Assembly: GCA_017861215.1 (NCBI GenBank)
Contig: JAGFXN010000095.1
Span: 1-6,571, forward strand
Source: Deltaproteobacteria bacterium
GTDB lineage: Bacteria > Desulfobacterota > Desulfuromonadia > Geobacterales > DSM-12255
Direction of reading: 5' to 3'
Length of the DNA: 6,571 bases
A program made the translations under genes and the position numbers. Under the pieces are notes generated by a model, which saw only the letters and a list, made by a program, of their open reading frames with translations, ran no database searches and was not told the DNA's origin. Below are positions 1-5,782 of the stretch, in pieces. The stretch's first letter is position 1. Each line of letters begins with the position of its first letter.

Positions 1-1232
1 AGGTTGTCCATGACGTCGGCGAGTCCGAACCGCTCTGCCATCTCTTGAACCCGCCCCTTGATCCGCTCCGCCGGCAGCCGGAACAGACGGGCATGCAGCA
101 CCAGGTTCTGCCGCACCGACAGCTCGCTGTAGAGGGAGAAAGACTGGGACATGTAGCCGACCCGCCGCCGGGTATCGATATCGTGGGGGTCCACTGGTCG
201 GCCGAACAGCCAGGCCTCTCCTTCGCTGGCGGGCAACAGTCCGGTCAGCATCTTCATGGTGGTGGTCTTGCCGCAACCGTTCGACCCCAGAAAGCCGAAG
301 ATCTCACCCCGGCCGATGCGGAAGCTCACATGGTCGACGGCGATGAAATCACCAAAACGCATGGTCAGATCGTGGGCCTCTATGGCTCTCTCGCCGTGGG
401 TGTCCGTTGCGCGAGGGGGGATGATGACCGGCCGATAGTTATCCCGCTGCAATCGGGGCAGCAAGGCGATGAACGCCTCCTCCAGCGAGGTGGTCCCGGT
501 CTGGCTCAGTAGTGCACCCGGGCTGCCGGTGGCAAGCACACCTCCGGCATTCATGGCCACCAGCCAGTCAAAACGGGCGGCCTCTTCCATGTAAGCGGTG
601 GCGATCAGGACACTCATGTCGGTTCTTTGGGTACGGATGCGATCGATCAGCTCCCAGAACTGGCGGCGTGACAGGGGATCAACGCCGGTGGTGGGTTCAT
701 CAAGGATCAGGAGGTCGGGGTCGTGAATCAGCGCGCAGCATAGTCCCAGCTTCTGTTTCATGCCGCCGGAGAGTTTGCCGGCGGGGCGACCTGCAAACGG
801 TGCCAGTCCGGTGGCCAGAAGCAGCTCAGCGATGCGGCGCTCCCGTTCCTGGCGGTCGTGTCCGAAAAGCCGGGCAAAAAAATCCACATTCTCGAAAACC
901 GAGAGGGTTGGGTAGAGGTTCCTGCCAAGCCCCTGGGGCATGTAGGCCACACGGGGACAGATCGCACGACGATGGCGCTTGTCAGCCATGTCGCCCCCCA
1001 GCACCTCGACCTGTCCTGTCTGAATGGCACGGGAGCCGGCAATCAGTGAGAACAGACTGGATTTTCCCACCCCATCGGGGCCGATGACACCGACCATGCA
1101 ACCGGAGGGCAGCTCAAGATTAATTTTGCCAAGAGCCAGCATCTTGCCGTAGCGCAGACAAACCGCTTGCAGTCTGACGACTGACGGTACAATCCCTGGT
1201 GTGGAGTTTGCTATGGGATAATATTCGCTCAT
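1..1232 (-). CDS. rbbA: RbbA-type ABC-2 transporter ATP-binding protein, tandem NBDs (5' part; runs off window)
   Basis: The first 410 residues are visible and hold two ABC ATPase domains. NBD1 has Walker A GPDGVGKSS (51-59), Q-loop Gln100, signature LSGGMKQ (154-160), Walker B LLILDEP (174-180) and D-loop GVDP (183-186). NBD2 starts near residue 283, with Walker A GSNGCGKT (316-323) and Q-loop YMSQ (360-363), and is cut before its signature. Runs such as FFARLFGHD, KLGLCCALIHDP and DTRRRVGYMSQ match what I recall of E. coli RbbA (YhiH), a roughly 900-residue protein with a C-terminal ABC-2 membrane domain. That half would lie outside the window. E. coli RbbA has been described as a ribosome-associated ATPase; the fused permease argues for export, so the role is unsettled. 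In NBD1 the switch-His position is Ala213 (ATAYMEEA). The ATG overlaps the yhiI stop as ATGA, so translation is probably coupled. A yhhJ-like permease gene may follow. Confidence 0.93.
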   Translation of the reverse strand, partial: MSEYYPIANSTPGIVPSVVRLQAVCLRYGKMLALGKINLELPSGCMVGVIGPDGVGKSSLFSLIAGSRAIQTGQVEVLGGDMADKRHRRAICPRVAYMPQGLGRNLYPTLSVFENVDFFARLFGHDRQERERRIAELLLATGLAPFAGRPAGKLSGGMKQKLGLCCALIHDPDLLILDEPTTGVDPLSRRQFWELIDRIRTQRTDMSVLIATAYMEEAARFDWLVAMNAGGVLATGSPGALLSQTGTTSLEEAFIALLPRLQRDNYRPVIIPPRATDTHGERAIEAHDLTMRFGDFIAVDHVSFRIGRGEIFGFLGSNGCGKTTTMKMLTGLLPASEGEAWLFGRPVDPHDIDTRRRVGYMSQSFSLYSELSVRQNLVLHARLFRLPAERIKGRVQEMAERFGLADVMDN

Positions 1233-2302
1233 TGCGGCAGCTTAACCAGCAGATGTGCCGGCCATGGTCTGGCGGAATCAAGCCTGACATACGCCATGCC
1301 GGGTAGGCCGGTCTTGACCTGAGTGATATGTTTTTTGAGAAGATCCACCGGGACCTGCGCCCGGATGCGGAACATCAGCTTCTCCCGCTCACTGGCTGTC
1401 TCGACGGTCTTGGGGGTGAACTGGGCCACGTCGGAAATGAAGGATACCTGGGCCGGGATGACATACTGCGGGGCAGCATCCAGCACCAGCCGCACCTCTG
1501 TGCCGAGTGCAACCTTTCCGGCCGCAGCCGTCGGCAGGAAAAAAGTCATATAGACGTCGCTCAGGTCAATCAGGCTCAAAACCTTGCCGCCGGCAGCGAC
1601 CACCTCGCCGGGCTGGGCCACACGGTACTGGACCCGGCCGTCACGAGGAGACTTGAGAGCACTGTCCTGAATGTCCGCCTGAAAACGTTCGACGTTGGCC
1701 CTGGCCGCCTTGACCGCCGACCGTGCTCCGTCAATCTGGGTGCGTACGGTCATGATGGCTGCTTCCGCAGCGGCTGCCTGGGCGCGGGCCGAGTTCAGCA
1801 CTGCTTCCGAACTGCGGAGTTCTGAGTAATCGTCCTCGGCATCCTGTTTCGCCAAGACGCCCTCTTTGAGAAGTGCCGATGAGCGCCCCGAGTGCTGCCT
1901 TGCCTTTACGAGCTCGGCTTCCCGCTGCCTGACCAGCGCCAACGCTGCCGCCTTTTCACTTTCGCGCTGTGCCAGCTGGCTGTAGGCGGATCCAACCGAA
2001 CTTTGCGCCTGCTGCAGCTGTGCTTCGGCCTGACGGAGCTGGGCGTCCAGGGTCTCGGTGTCCATTGTCGCCACCACCTGTCCTGCGGTGACAAATTCCC
2101 CTTCACGAACCAGTATTTCCTTGACGCGACCGGACGACTTGGCGGCAACATCAATCTCTACCGCCTCAATGCGACCGTTGCCGCTATAAAGTCCATTGTC
2201 CTTGCCGGATTTGCCAACCTTCTGCCAGACTACTCCAACCACGGAAATCAGCACCAGCAGTCCGGCGATCATGATGAGCCATCTTTTCTGATGATCGGTC
2301 AT
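1229..2302 (-). CDS. yhiI: HlyD-family periplasmic adaptor (membrane fusion protein), YhiI-like
   Basis: This 357-residue adaptor is expected to sit in the inner membrane and bridge an ABC exporter to an outer-membrane channel. An N-terminal anchor helix lies at about residues 8-26. A first biotinyl-lipoyl-like half follows at about 44-80 (GRIEA, then VREGEFVTAGQVVATMD). An Ala/Gln/Glu-rich coiled coil spans about 85-215. The second lipoyl half (SPRDGRVQYRVAQPGEVVAAG) leads into a beta-barrel region (LSDVYMTFFLP, VAQFTPKTVET, VKTGLPG). These segments match E. coli YhiI (about 355 residues) as I recall it. I chose the ATG at 2302-2300 because AGGAG sits 5 bases upstream. An in-frame GTG at 2341 adds 13 residues but has no ribosome binding site. 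The gene ends in an ATGA overlap with rbbA, so the two are one operon. The exported substrate cannot be read from the sequence. Confidence 0.93.
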   Translation of the reverse strand: MTDHQKRWLIMIAGLLVLISVVGVVWQKVGKSGKDNGLYSGNGRIEAVEIDVAAKSSGRVKEILVREGEFVTAGQVVATMDTETLDAQLRQAEAQLQQAQSSVGSAYSQLAQRESEKAAALALVRQREAELVKARQHSGRSSALLKEGVLAKQDAEDDYSELRSSEAVLNSARAQAAAAEAAIMTVRTQIDGARSAVKAARANVERFQADIQDSALKSPRDGRVQYRVAQPGEVVAAGGKVLSLIDLSDVYMTFFLPTAAAGKVALGTEVRLVLDAAPQYVIPAQVSFISDVAQFTPKTVETASEREKLMFRIRAQVPVDLLKKHITQVKTGLPGMAYVRLDSARPWPAHLLVKLPQ

Positions 2303-2307
2303 GGTGT

Positions 2308-2312
2308 CTCCT
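2308..2312 (-). promoter_or_regulatory. Ribosome binding site deciding the yhiI start
   Basis: AGGAG on the minus strand with a 5-base spacer to the ATG at 2302-2300. It favours the 357-residue form over the longer GTG start at 2341. Confidence 0.75.
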
Positions 2313-2413
2313 GATATGGCATCGCCCACCTGATATTTCACGGAGTAACACTTGTTAGTGCTTGGCGAGCAGGTGAATCAGGTTGATTGCCCCGTCGGGC
2401 GGCGGCACTTTGG

Positions 2414-2485
2414 CTAAAAATAGTATGCCGTCAGCATGGCAATGAATGCGATGATTACATAAACAGAGATTCTGGACAGATTCAC
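2414..2485 (-). CDS. Possible 23-residue single-helix membrane protein upstream of yhiI
   Basis: A GTG start is followed by 22 codons and TAG. The peptide begins VNLSRISVYVIIAFIAML and ends TAYYF. After a short polar start with one Arg, it is almost wholly hydrophobic from about residue 7 onward, like a single transmembrane helix with the N-terminus inside. GGAG lies 8 bases upstream of the GTG, which is acceptable. The ORF sits between a candidate promoter/operator (2518-2533) and yhiI, whose start is 111 bases further on, so it would be the first gene of the export operon. Small one-helix proteins are known partners of transporters (AcrZ, KdpF), but I recognise no family here. A reading frame this short can arise by chance; conservation in relatives would decide. 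Confidence 0.38.
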   Translation of the reverse strand: MNLSRISVYVIIAFIAMLTAYYF

Positions 2486-2517
2486 GGTGAATGCTCCGCT
2501 GCCCGTCCTGATTATTA

Positions 2518-2533
2518 ATTATACTTAAGTATA
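2518..2533 (-). promoter_or_regulatory. Candidate -10 box overlapped by a 14-bp perfect palindrome (promoter/operator of the yhiI-rbbA operon)
   Basis: TATACTTAAGTATA (2520-2533) is a perfect palindrome. On the minus strand it runs into TATAAT (2523-2518), a consensus -10 box. I see no good -35 hexamer 16-18 bases upstream. A symmetric site across the -10 box and spacer is a common position for a dimeric repressor such as TetR or MarR types, which often control drug-export operons. No regulator gene lies in the window. Seen: palindrome and box. Inferred: function. Confidence 0.42.
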
Positions 2534-2607
2534 TCTCGTTTCCGTCGGGATTCTATCTTCGTAACCAATCATTGTATCGGCGGGGCGATGGGCTGGCAGG
2601 CTTTCGG

Positions 2608-2688
2608 TCAAATCTCAACCGTTTCAAGGCGGGCAACTGTCGTTTCAACGTGTCTAATGGATGTATCTTTAGGCAGATCAATGGTCAT
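2608..2688 (-). CDS. Possible 26-residue ORF overlapping the end of the broken gene by ATGA
   Basis: The ATG at 2688-2686 overlaps the TGA (2687-2685) that ends the reading frame of the interrupted gene upstream. This ATGA arrangement is typical of coupled genes and is also used by yhiI-rbbA and by the redox genes at the right end. The peptide starts MTIDLPKDTSIRHVE and ends LETVEI; it is charged, Thr/Val/Glu-rich, with no Cys and no hydrophobic segment. Two TTGAAACG copies within it encode the related HVET and RLET stretches. It could be a small gene, a frameshifted tail of the upstream protein, or chance. I do not recognise it. Confidence 0.3.
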   Translation of the reverse strand: MTIDLPKDTSIRHVETTVARLETVEI

Positions 2689-2960
2689 CTGATTTGCTGA
2701 AAATCATATCTACTTCCGTCAATGGCTACCCTCTGCACTCTAGTCATTTGATCCTCTCGCAGGCTTATAAGTTGACAGATGGAGTGCAGAGTCAAACGCA
2801 TGAATTCCTAATCATTCTTTACGGTGGCCTCCTGGTCGCTTCGGATGTTGTGCCGGTGGAGTTCGAAAGGTATATCATGGCTCTTGAAATATCTCATCAT
2901 AAGTACCGCGATGTCTTCAGGCCAGGTAATAATCATGTTGTGAACTTTCAAAGTTAGCAT
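2685..2960 (-). pseudogene. Small hypothetical gene interrupted by an in-frame TAG
   Basis: The ATG at 2960-2958 is preceded by AAGGGGG with a 6-base spacer, one of the strongest ribosome binding sites in the window. The frame reads MLTLKVHNMIITWPEDIAVL and on through MMRYFKSHDIPFELHRHN to residue 50, ending TVKND, then TAG (2810-2808). The same frame then runs EFMRLTLHSICQLISLRED, RVAIDGSRYDF and QQIR to TGA at 2687-2685, 41 more codons without another stop. The part after TAG looks like a natural continuation. One change (for example GAG, AAG or CAG to TAG) would explain it, giving a 91-residue soluble protein. I recognise no family. The alternatives are a genuine 50-residue protein (2808-2960) or a sequencing error. 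The opposite-strand frame here starts at a TTG with no ribosome binding site and is taken as a shadow. Confidence 0.48.
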
Positions 2961-2966
2961 GGCTTG

Positions 2967-2973
2967 CCCCCTT
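2967..2973 (-). promoter_or_regulatory. Strong ribosome binding site for the interrupted small gene
   Basis: AAGGGGG on the minus strand, 6 bases before the ATG at 2960. It is the main reason for treating the interrupted frame as a former or present gene. Confidence 0.55.
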
Positions 2974-2996
2974 CTCTACATTCATAAAACGACCGG

Positions 2997-3022
2997 GAGA
3001 TACTGGGCGACTGGTGTATCTC
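2997..3022. repeat. Inverted repeat GAGATAC/GTATCTC upstream of the interrupted small gene
   Basis: Perfect 7-bp arms at 2997-3003 and 3016-3022, separated by 12 bases, 37-62 bases upstream of the ATG at 2960. It could be an operator or a leader hairpin. No T-run follows on either strand, so it is not a terminator. Confidence 0.4.
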
Positions 3023-3341
3023 GCCAAACGTTACTATTAATCAAGCATAAAATATACCTAGCTAAATTAAAGCGTATAATCAGCATGTTGTGAGGTTGCT
3101 GTAATTTGTCCCGGCACCAAGTGTAAACATTTCCGACTCTGGCCACCCATGGTAGCAACTGCTGGCTATGGGGGAAACTGCTTGCGTACTCAAATAAATA
3201 GATGCCCGTACAAAAATTTTCAGCAACTTTTCAAGAGAGTGTATGCTGCTACTGCAGACGAACAGCATCAGTACGTTGACGAGGCCTAAAGTCGATGGCA
3301 TTACAGATCTTGAAAACATGGCTCGAACTCAGTCTGGAAAG

Positions 3342-3376
3342 AAAAAAAGACCACATTCCGTTAGGAACATGGTCTT
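3342..3376 (-). terminator. Rho-independent terminator of the lipoprotein gene
   Basis: The minus-strand RNA pairs AAGACCA (3376-3370) with UGGUCUU (3353-3347). Two G-U pairs and UUCC/GGAA extend this to a 13-bp stem with the loop UAAC. A run of seven U (3348-3342) closes the hairpin, two of them in the stem. It lies about 80 bases past the lipoprotein stop and isolates that gene from the small genes below. On the plus strand the A-run comes before the stem, so it acts in the minus direction only. Confidence 0.85.
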
Positions 3377-3454
3377 GCTGTGGTGCATTTGATCATCTGG
3401 ACAATGAACGGTGGGATACTCTCAACTGCATTGAGTCTCTATTGCAAATTTGGT

Positions 3455-4405
3455 CTAAGGAACAAAAACATATACGTTGTTTACGGTATCAAAGAATTCC
3501 ACCGTGTACCCAGGATATGCAGGAGCATATGTCAAACGAGCTTTCGTGCGATCGCGCCCATCGAATAGAAGTTGTCCCGCTGTAAAAGTGCCCGTACTTG
3601 ATTCGACAGTAACGGGAGTTGCCGTTGAAATGACTACATATCCGAGATCATGGTCATAGTAGGTACCGCTTAAGTTCATCGTATAGGTGCCGCTTATGTC
3701 CGTCGTATTACCTGTCACCACGATACGGCAGTCTTTCATCCAGTAAGTTTTATTAACTGTATGATCCAGCAGCACTATAGATAAGTCCAGAGTGGCTGTT
3801 TGGGAATCATTACGCTTCAAATCCATAATGCCGTTCAACGTATATGACCGAGAACCGTCTTCACCGGTTACATCAGATAACGATATATGCAAGCTTTTAA
3901 GGTCGCCAGTTGTAATGTTCACTGAAGCGCGGTAAGTAGCAGGGCCGGTAATCGTTGGAGAATACGAATATTCTTTGTATGAATCAAAAGTAATCGTCCC
4001 GGAAACATCGCCATTTGAATTAGGCTCACCAGAAATAGTAAACGAACCACTGTAACCATTTTCTGTATGGTGGACAACGTCAGCAACGGTCTTTGCCGCG
4101 CTGGACTTGACTTGAATATTGCTTTCGATACTAGTGGCAATTTGTAGCATCTGAGGAAAGGTTCCCGGGGTTGCAGTAACTCTTTTGCCAAGACCTCCAG
4201 CGAAAGATGAGTCTTGAACGCTATCAATCACCCCAAGTGATAAAGCCTTGGCATTGGCTTCAGTTACCGTTGCCTGAGTGGTATTTCCCTTATAATAGGA
4301 ACCACCATCGAAGGAACTGTCTGACCCACCACCGCCGCAACCCGCCAAGGCAAACACCACGGTAAGGGACAACCCGAACATCACATTAGCTGTCTTCATT
4401 CTCAT
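3455..4405 (-). CDS. Secreted lipoprotein of unknown function
   Basis: This 316-residue protein has a lipoprotein signal peptide: a charged start (MRMK), a hydrophobic core (about 8-19) and lipobox LAGC with Cys23 as the lipidation site. GGGGSDSS follows as a flexible linker. Signal peptidase II processing and display at the cell envelope are expected. The mature part is rich in Ser, Thr, Gly, Asn and aromatic residues in alternating patterns (SGSFTISGEPNSNGDVSGT, SGTYTMNLSGTYY), suggesting a mainly beta fold. Only one Cys follows the lipobox (MKDCRI), and there is no haem CXXCH or catalytic motif. Lipoproteins opening with AGCGGGGSD and an early TEANAKAL-like segment are common in Geobacter. 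The first ATG is chosen because AGGAG lies 7 bases upstream. The gene has its own promoter and terminator, so it is probably monocistronic. Confidence 0.85.
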   Translation of the reverse strand: MRMKTANVMFGLSLTVVFALAGCGGGGSDSSFDGGSYYKGNTTQATVTEANAKALSLGVIDSVQDSSFAGGLGKRVTATPGTFPQMLQIATSIESNIQVKSSAAKTVADVVHHTENGYSGSFTISGEPNSNGDVSGTITFDSYKEYSYSPTITGPATYRASVNITTGDLKSLHISLSDVTGEDGSRSYTLNGIMDLKRNDSQTATLDLSIVLLDHTVNKTYWMKDCRIVVTGNTTDISGTYTMNLSGTYYDHDLGYVVISTATPVTVESSTGTFTAGQLLFDGRDRTKARLTYAPAYPGYTVEFFDTVNNVYVFVP

Positions 4406-4428
4406 GTCTTATCTCCTTTTGTTAACTC

Positions 4429-4461
4429 CGAGATATCCGTTAGCCATCGTGTGGCATCTCG
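4429..4461 (-). promoter_or_regulatory. Nested stem in the lipoprotein mRNA leader
   Basis: Outer arms CGAGAU (4461-4456) and AUCUCG (4434-4429) enclose a second hairpin, GCCA-CACGA-UGGC (4455-4443), joined directly to the 5' outer arm. An 8-base UAACGGAU is left unpaired on the 3' side. The structure ends 15 bases before the ribosome binding site region. It matches no riboswitch class that I can name; it may be an mRNA-stability element or chance. Confidence 0.3.
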
Positions 4462-4490
4462 TTTTCATTAGGTTAGAGTTTGTATGCCGC

Positions 4491-4518
4491 ACAATATACT
4501 TTACAGAGAAGATGTCAA
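4491..4518 (-). promoter_or_regulatory. Sigma-70 promoter of the lipoprotein gene
   Basis: A consensus -35 TTGACA (4518-4513), a 16-base spacer, and TATTGT as -10 (4496-4491). The predicted start near 4484 gives a leader of about 80 bases before the ATG at 4405. Confidence 0.6.
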
Positions 4519-4633
4519 GAAAACCATCACACAGAATGTAGACTCCTGCTCTTATTTCCCGTCACCTACTATACCTTCATATACTGCATGGCTTTACATG
4601 GTAACATAGTACAGCTTGCAGTATCATGACGCA

Positions 4634-4647
4634 GTGATTTGAATCAC
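4634..4647. promoter_or_regulatory. CRP/FNR-family-like palindrome
   Basis: GTGATTTGAATCAC has half-sites GTGA and TCAC six bases apart, the spacing of CRP-type operators (TGTGA-N6-TCACA), and an A follows on the right. It is flanked by direct repeats TCATGAC (4624-4630 and 4657-4663), 33 bases apart. A GAGAGCTCTC palindrome (4649-4658) adjoins it. It sits about 150 bases above the predicted lipoprotein start point, far for direct activation. Function is inferred. Confidence 0.4.
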
Positions 4648-4828
4648 AGAGAGCTCTCATGACAGGAAGGGGCGAACTGCTAACTGGAAACTAACTTATA
4701 CCCTTACAGACATTGTGTTATTTCAGAGAGATGAACATTGGGTCAACTATGGGGAAAGTAAGGCAACACTCTGGAGAGTTACGCACCGTGGCACTCAAGC
4801 CTAATGGACTGGCTTAGCGGAACGACTG

Positions 4829-5548
4829 TCATGCAAATAAATCAGTGACTGCCAAATTTTGAGTGCTGGCGCAAGAATTTGCAGTTGCGGCAAGATAATG
4901 CTCGATTGATTTGAGGTAAGGCAAGGGAAGGTTAATAAATTTCACGCCGTAAAGACTTTTGTATTCCAACGTGCTCATATAACGAATGACTTCCCCCTCT
5001 GCTTCAATTTTACATGATCCCGGCAAGGTAAACCGGCACATAATCCGGACTCCTAAATCAAGATTATATTCGGTTTCGAGAAGAATACCGGTGTTGCTGA
5101 TGTCATAAGAAAGGCAATAGAATTCCAGATCAATTTTCTTGACCAATACCTTAACATTGAGCACAACTCTTTTGCTTCTCCCTATCTGCATGTCAAGAAA
5201 ACTGCCGATTGTCTCAATGAGCTGGATTGGATCGATTGGCTTTAAGAGCATGGCACTTGCGCCACTCTGCTCAACTCTCTCTATGCTGCCCGAGATTTTG
5301 TGACAGATGAGAATTACTGGGACGTGACGTGAAGCCTCTTCCTCGCGTACCAGAGATAAAAGCGTGCATCCACACATGTCTTCCAGTTTCAAGTCGGCAA
5401 GGACCAGGTCAAAGAGATACTCTTTATGCAGCTTGAGAGCCTCTGCACCGTTCATTGTCGAGATAAGCTGAAATCCCCTCCCCTTTAGCAGGTTCGTGTT
5501 CCTTTTCAGGAAAACCTTGGAGGCACTTGCCAGGAGAACTTTTTTCAT
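4829..5548 (-). CDS. Receiver-PilZ protein with a degenerate receiver domain
   Basis: This 239-residue cytosolic protein has an N-terminal receiver fold (1-120) and a C-terminal PilZ domain (about 122-220), the domain that commonly binds cyclic di-GMP. In the receiver, the phosphoacceptor position is Asp52 (DLVLADLKL) and the conserved Lys is Lys103 (LLKP). The acidic pair after strand 1 is missing (VLLASAS, 4-10), and the usual Thr/Ser is Cys82 (VILICHK). Phosphorylation with Mg2+ is therefore doubtful. In PilZ, the D-x-S-x-x-G motif is intact (DISNTG, 149-154). The RxxxR motif is imperfect (GRSKR, 123-127), so c-di-GMP binding is uncertain. YGVKFINL (200-207) fits the PilZ end strand. The start at 5548 is chosen because MKKVLLAS opens the receiver and AGAGGTGG lies 4 bases upstream; a longer frame to 5656 only adds leader sequence. 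It has no effector domain and may signal by protein contact. Confidence 0.85.
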   Translation of the reverse strand: MKKVLLASASKVFLKRNTNLLKGRGFQLISTMNGAEALKLHKEYLFDLVLADLKLEDMCGCTLLSLVREEEASRHVPVILICHKISGSIERVEQSGASAMLLKPIDPIQLIETIGSFLDMQIGRSKRVVLNVKVLVKKIDLEFYCLSYDISNTGILLETEYNLDLGVRIMCRFTLPGSCKIEAEGEVIRYMSTLEYKSLYGVKFINLPLPYLKSIEHYLAATANSCASTQNLAVTDLFA

Positions 5549-5552
5549 GGGT

Positions 5553-5560
5553 CCACCTCT
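5553..5560 (-). promoter_or_regulatory. Ribosome binding site deciding the receiver-PilZ start
   Basis: AGAGGTGG on the minus strand, 4 bases before the ATG at 5548. It supports the 239-residue form over the upstream extension. Confidence 0.65.
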
Positions 5561-5701
5561 TAACCAATAGATACCACTAATTTGGCATAATACAATGAAC
5601 GGTACAGAGCAAAGCAATATTTGGGGCGTGCCGCCAGTGAGCTGTTTACTCAACACTCTGTTATATTGGCGTTTATAAATAACGATTCCAGCCTATCTGC
5701 C

Positions 5702-5710
5702 ATTATATCA
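5702..5710 (-). promoter_or_regulatory. Extended -10 promoter of the receiver-PilZ gene
   Basis: TGATATAAT contains a consensus TATAAT (5707-5702) with the TGn extension directly before it (5710-5708). No -35 hexamer is evident, which is usual for extended -10 promoters. Transcription would start near 5695, giving a leader of about 147 bases and separating this gene from the redox operon upstream. Confidence 0.45.
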
Positions 5711-5782
5711 ACCGAAATCAGTATCCGCCGGGTTCTGCATCGGATGGAGCGAGGTAAGCGTTAAGGTTTCTTTCATATTTGC

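Larger units (their letters stand above)
2961..3341. other. Non-coding gap between the lipoprotein terminator and the interrupted small gene
   Basis: I see no convincing gene on either strand. The minus-strand frame at 3080-3319 lacks a ribosome binding site and has no recognisable composition. The gap holds an inverted repeat GAGATAC/GTATCTC (2997-3003 and 3016-3022) just upstream of the interrupted gene, an AT-rich stretch at 3031-3080 suited to a promoter but without clear hexamers, and a short inverted repeat ATGCTG/CAGCAT near 3243-3268. Its content may be decayed coding DNA. Confidence 0.5.
4406..4828. other. Non-coding gap upstream of the lipoprotein gene
   Basis: No gene is supported in these 423 bases. 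The gap holds the lipoprotein promoter (4491-4518), a leader with nested complementary arms (4429-4461), a CRP/FNR-like palindrome (4634-4647), and an 8-bp inverted repeat ATACTGCA/TGCAGTAT (4581-4588 and 4617-4624). I see no terminator just below the PilZ gene (stop at 4829-4831), so read-through is possible. A 28-codon plus-strand frame at 4731-4817 is judged chance. Confidence 0.6.

Noticed and set aside
2303..2341. N-terminal extension of YhiI from a GTG at 2341
   Set aside because: No ribosome binding site there; the ATG at 2302 has AGGAG at good spacing and gives the usual family length.
2373..2425. Open minus-strand frame ending in a Pro-rich 17-residue stretch between the tiny membrane ORF and yhiI
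   Set aside because: The only start is a GTG without a ribosome binding site; openness over this short length is expected by chance.
2694..2957. Plus-strand 87-residue frame
   Set aside because: It starts at TTG with no ribosome binding site and lies opposite the interrupted minus-strand gene, which has a strong site and protein-like sequence.
3080..3319. Minus-strand 79-residue frame in the gap
   Set aside because: No ribosome binding site, no recognisable motif, and it lies downstream of the lipoprotein terminator with no clear promoter of its own.
3295..3585. Plus-strand 96-residue frame
   Set aside because: It crosses the minus-strand terminator and the end of the lipoprotein gene and has no support of its own.
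4731..4817. 28-codon plus-strand frame in the gap below the PilZ gene
   Set aside because: The purine-rich GAGAG stretch abuts the ATG directly, too close to serve as a ribosome binding site, and nothing in the peptide is recognisable.
5609..5640. Possible sigma-54 promoter (GGCACG followed by TTGC) above the PilZ gene
   Set aside because: The GG and GC elements are about five bases too far apart for a -24/-12 promoter.
5549..5656. 36-residue N-terminal extension of the receiver-PilZ protein
   Set aside because: The receiver fold begins at MKKVLLAS and AGAGGTGG precedes that ATG; the extension lies in the probable mRNA leader.
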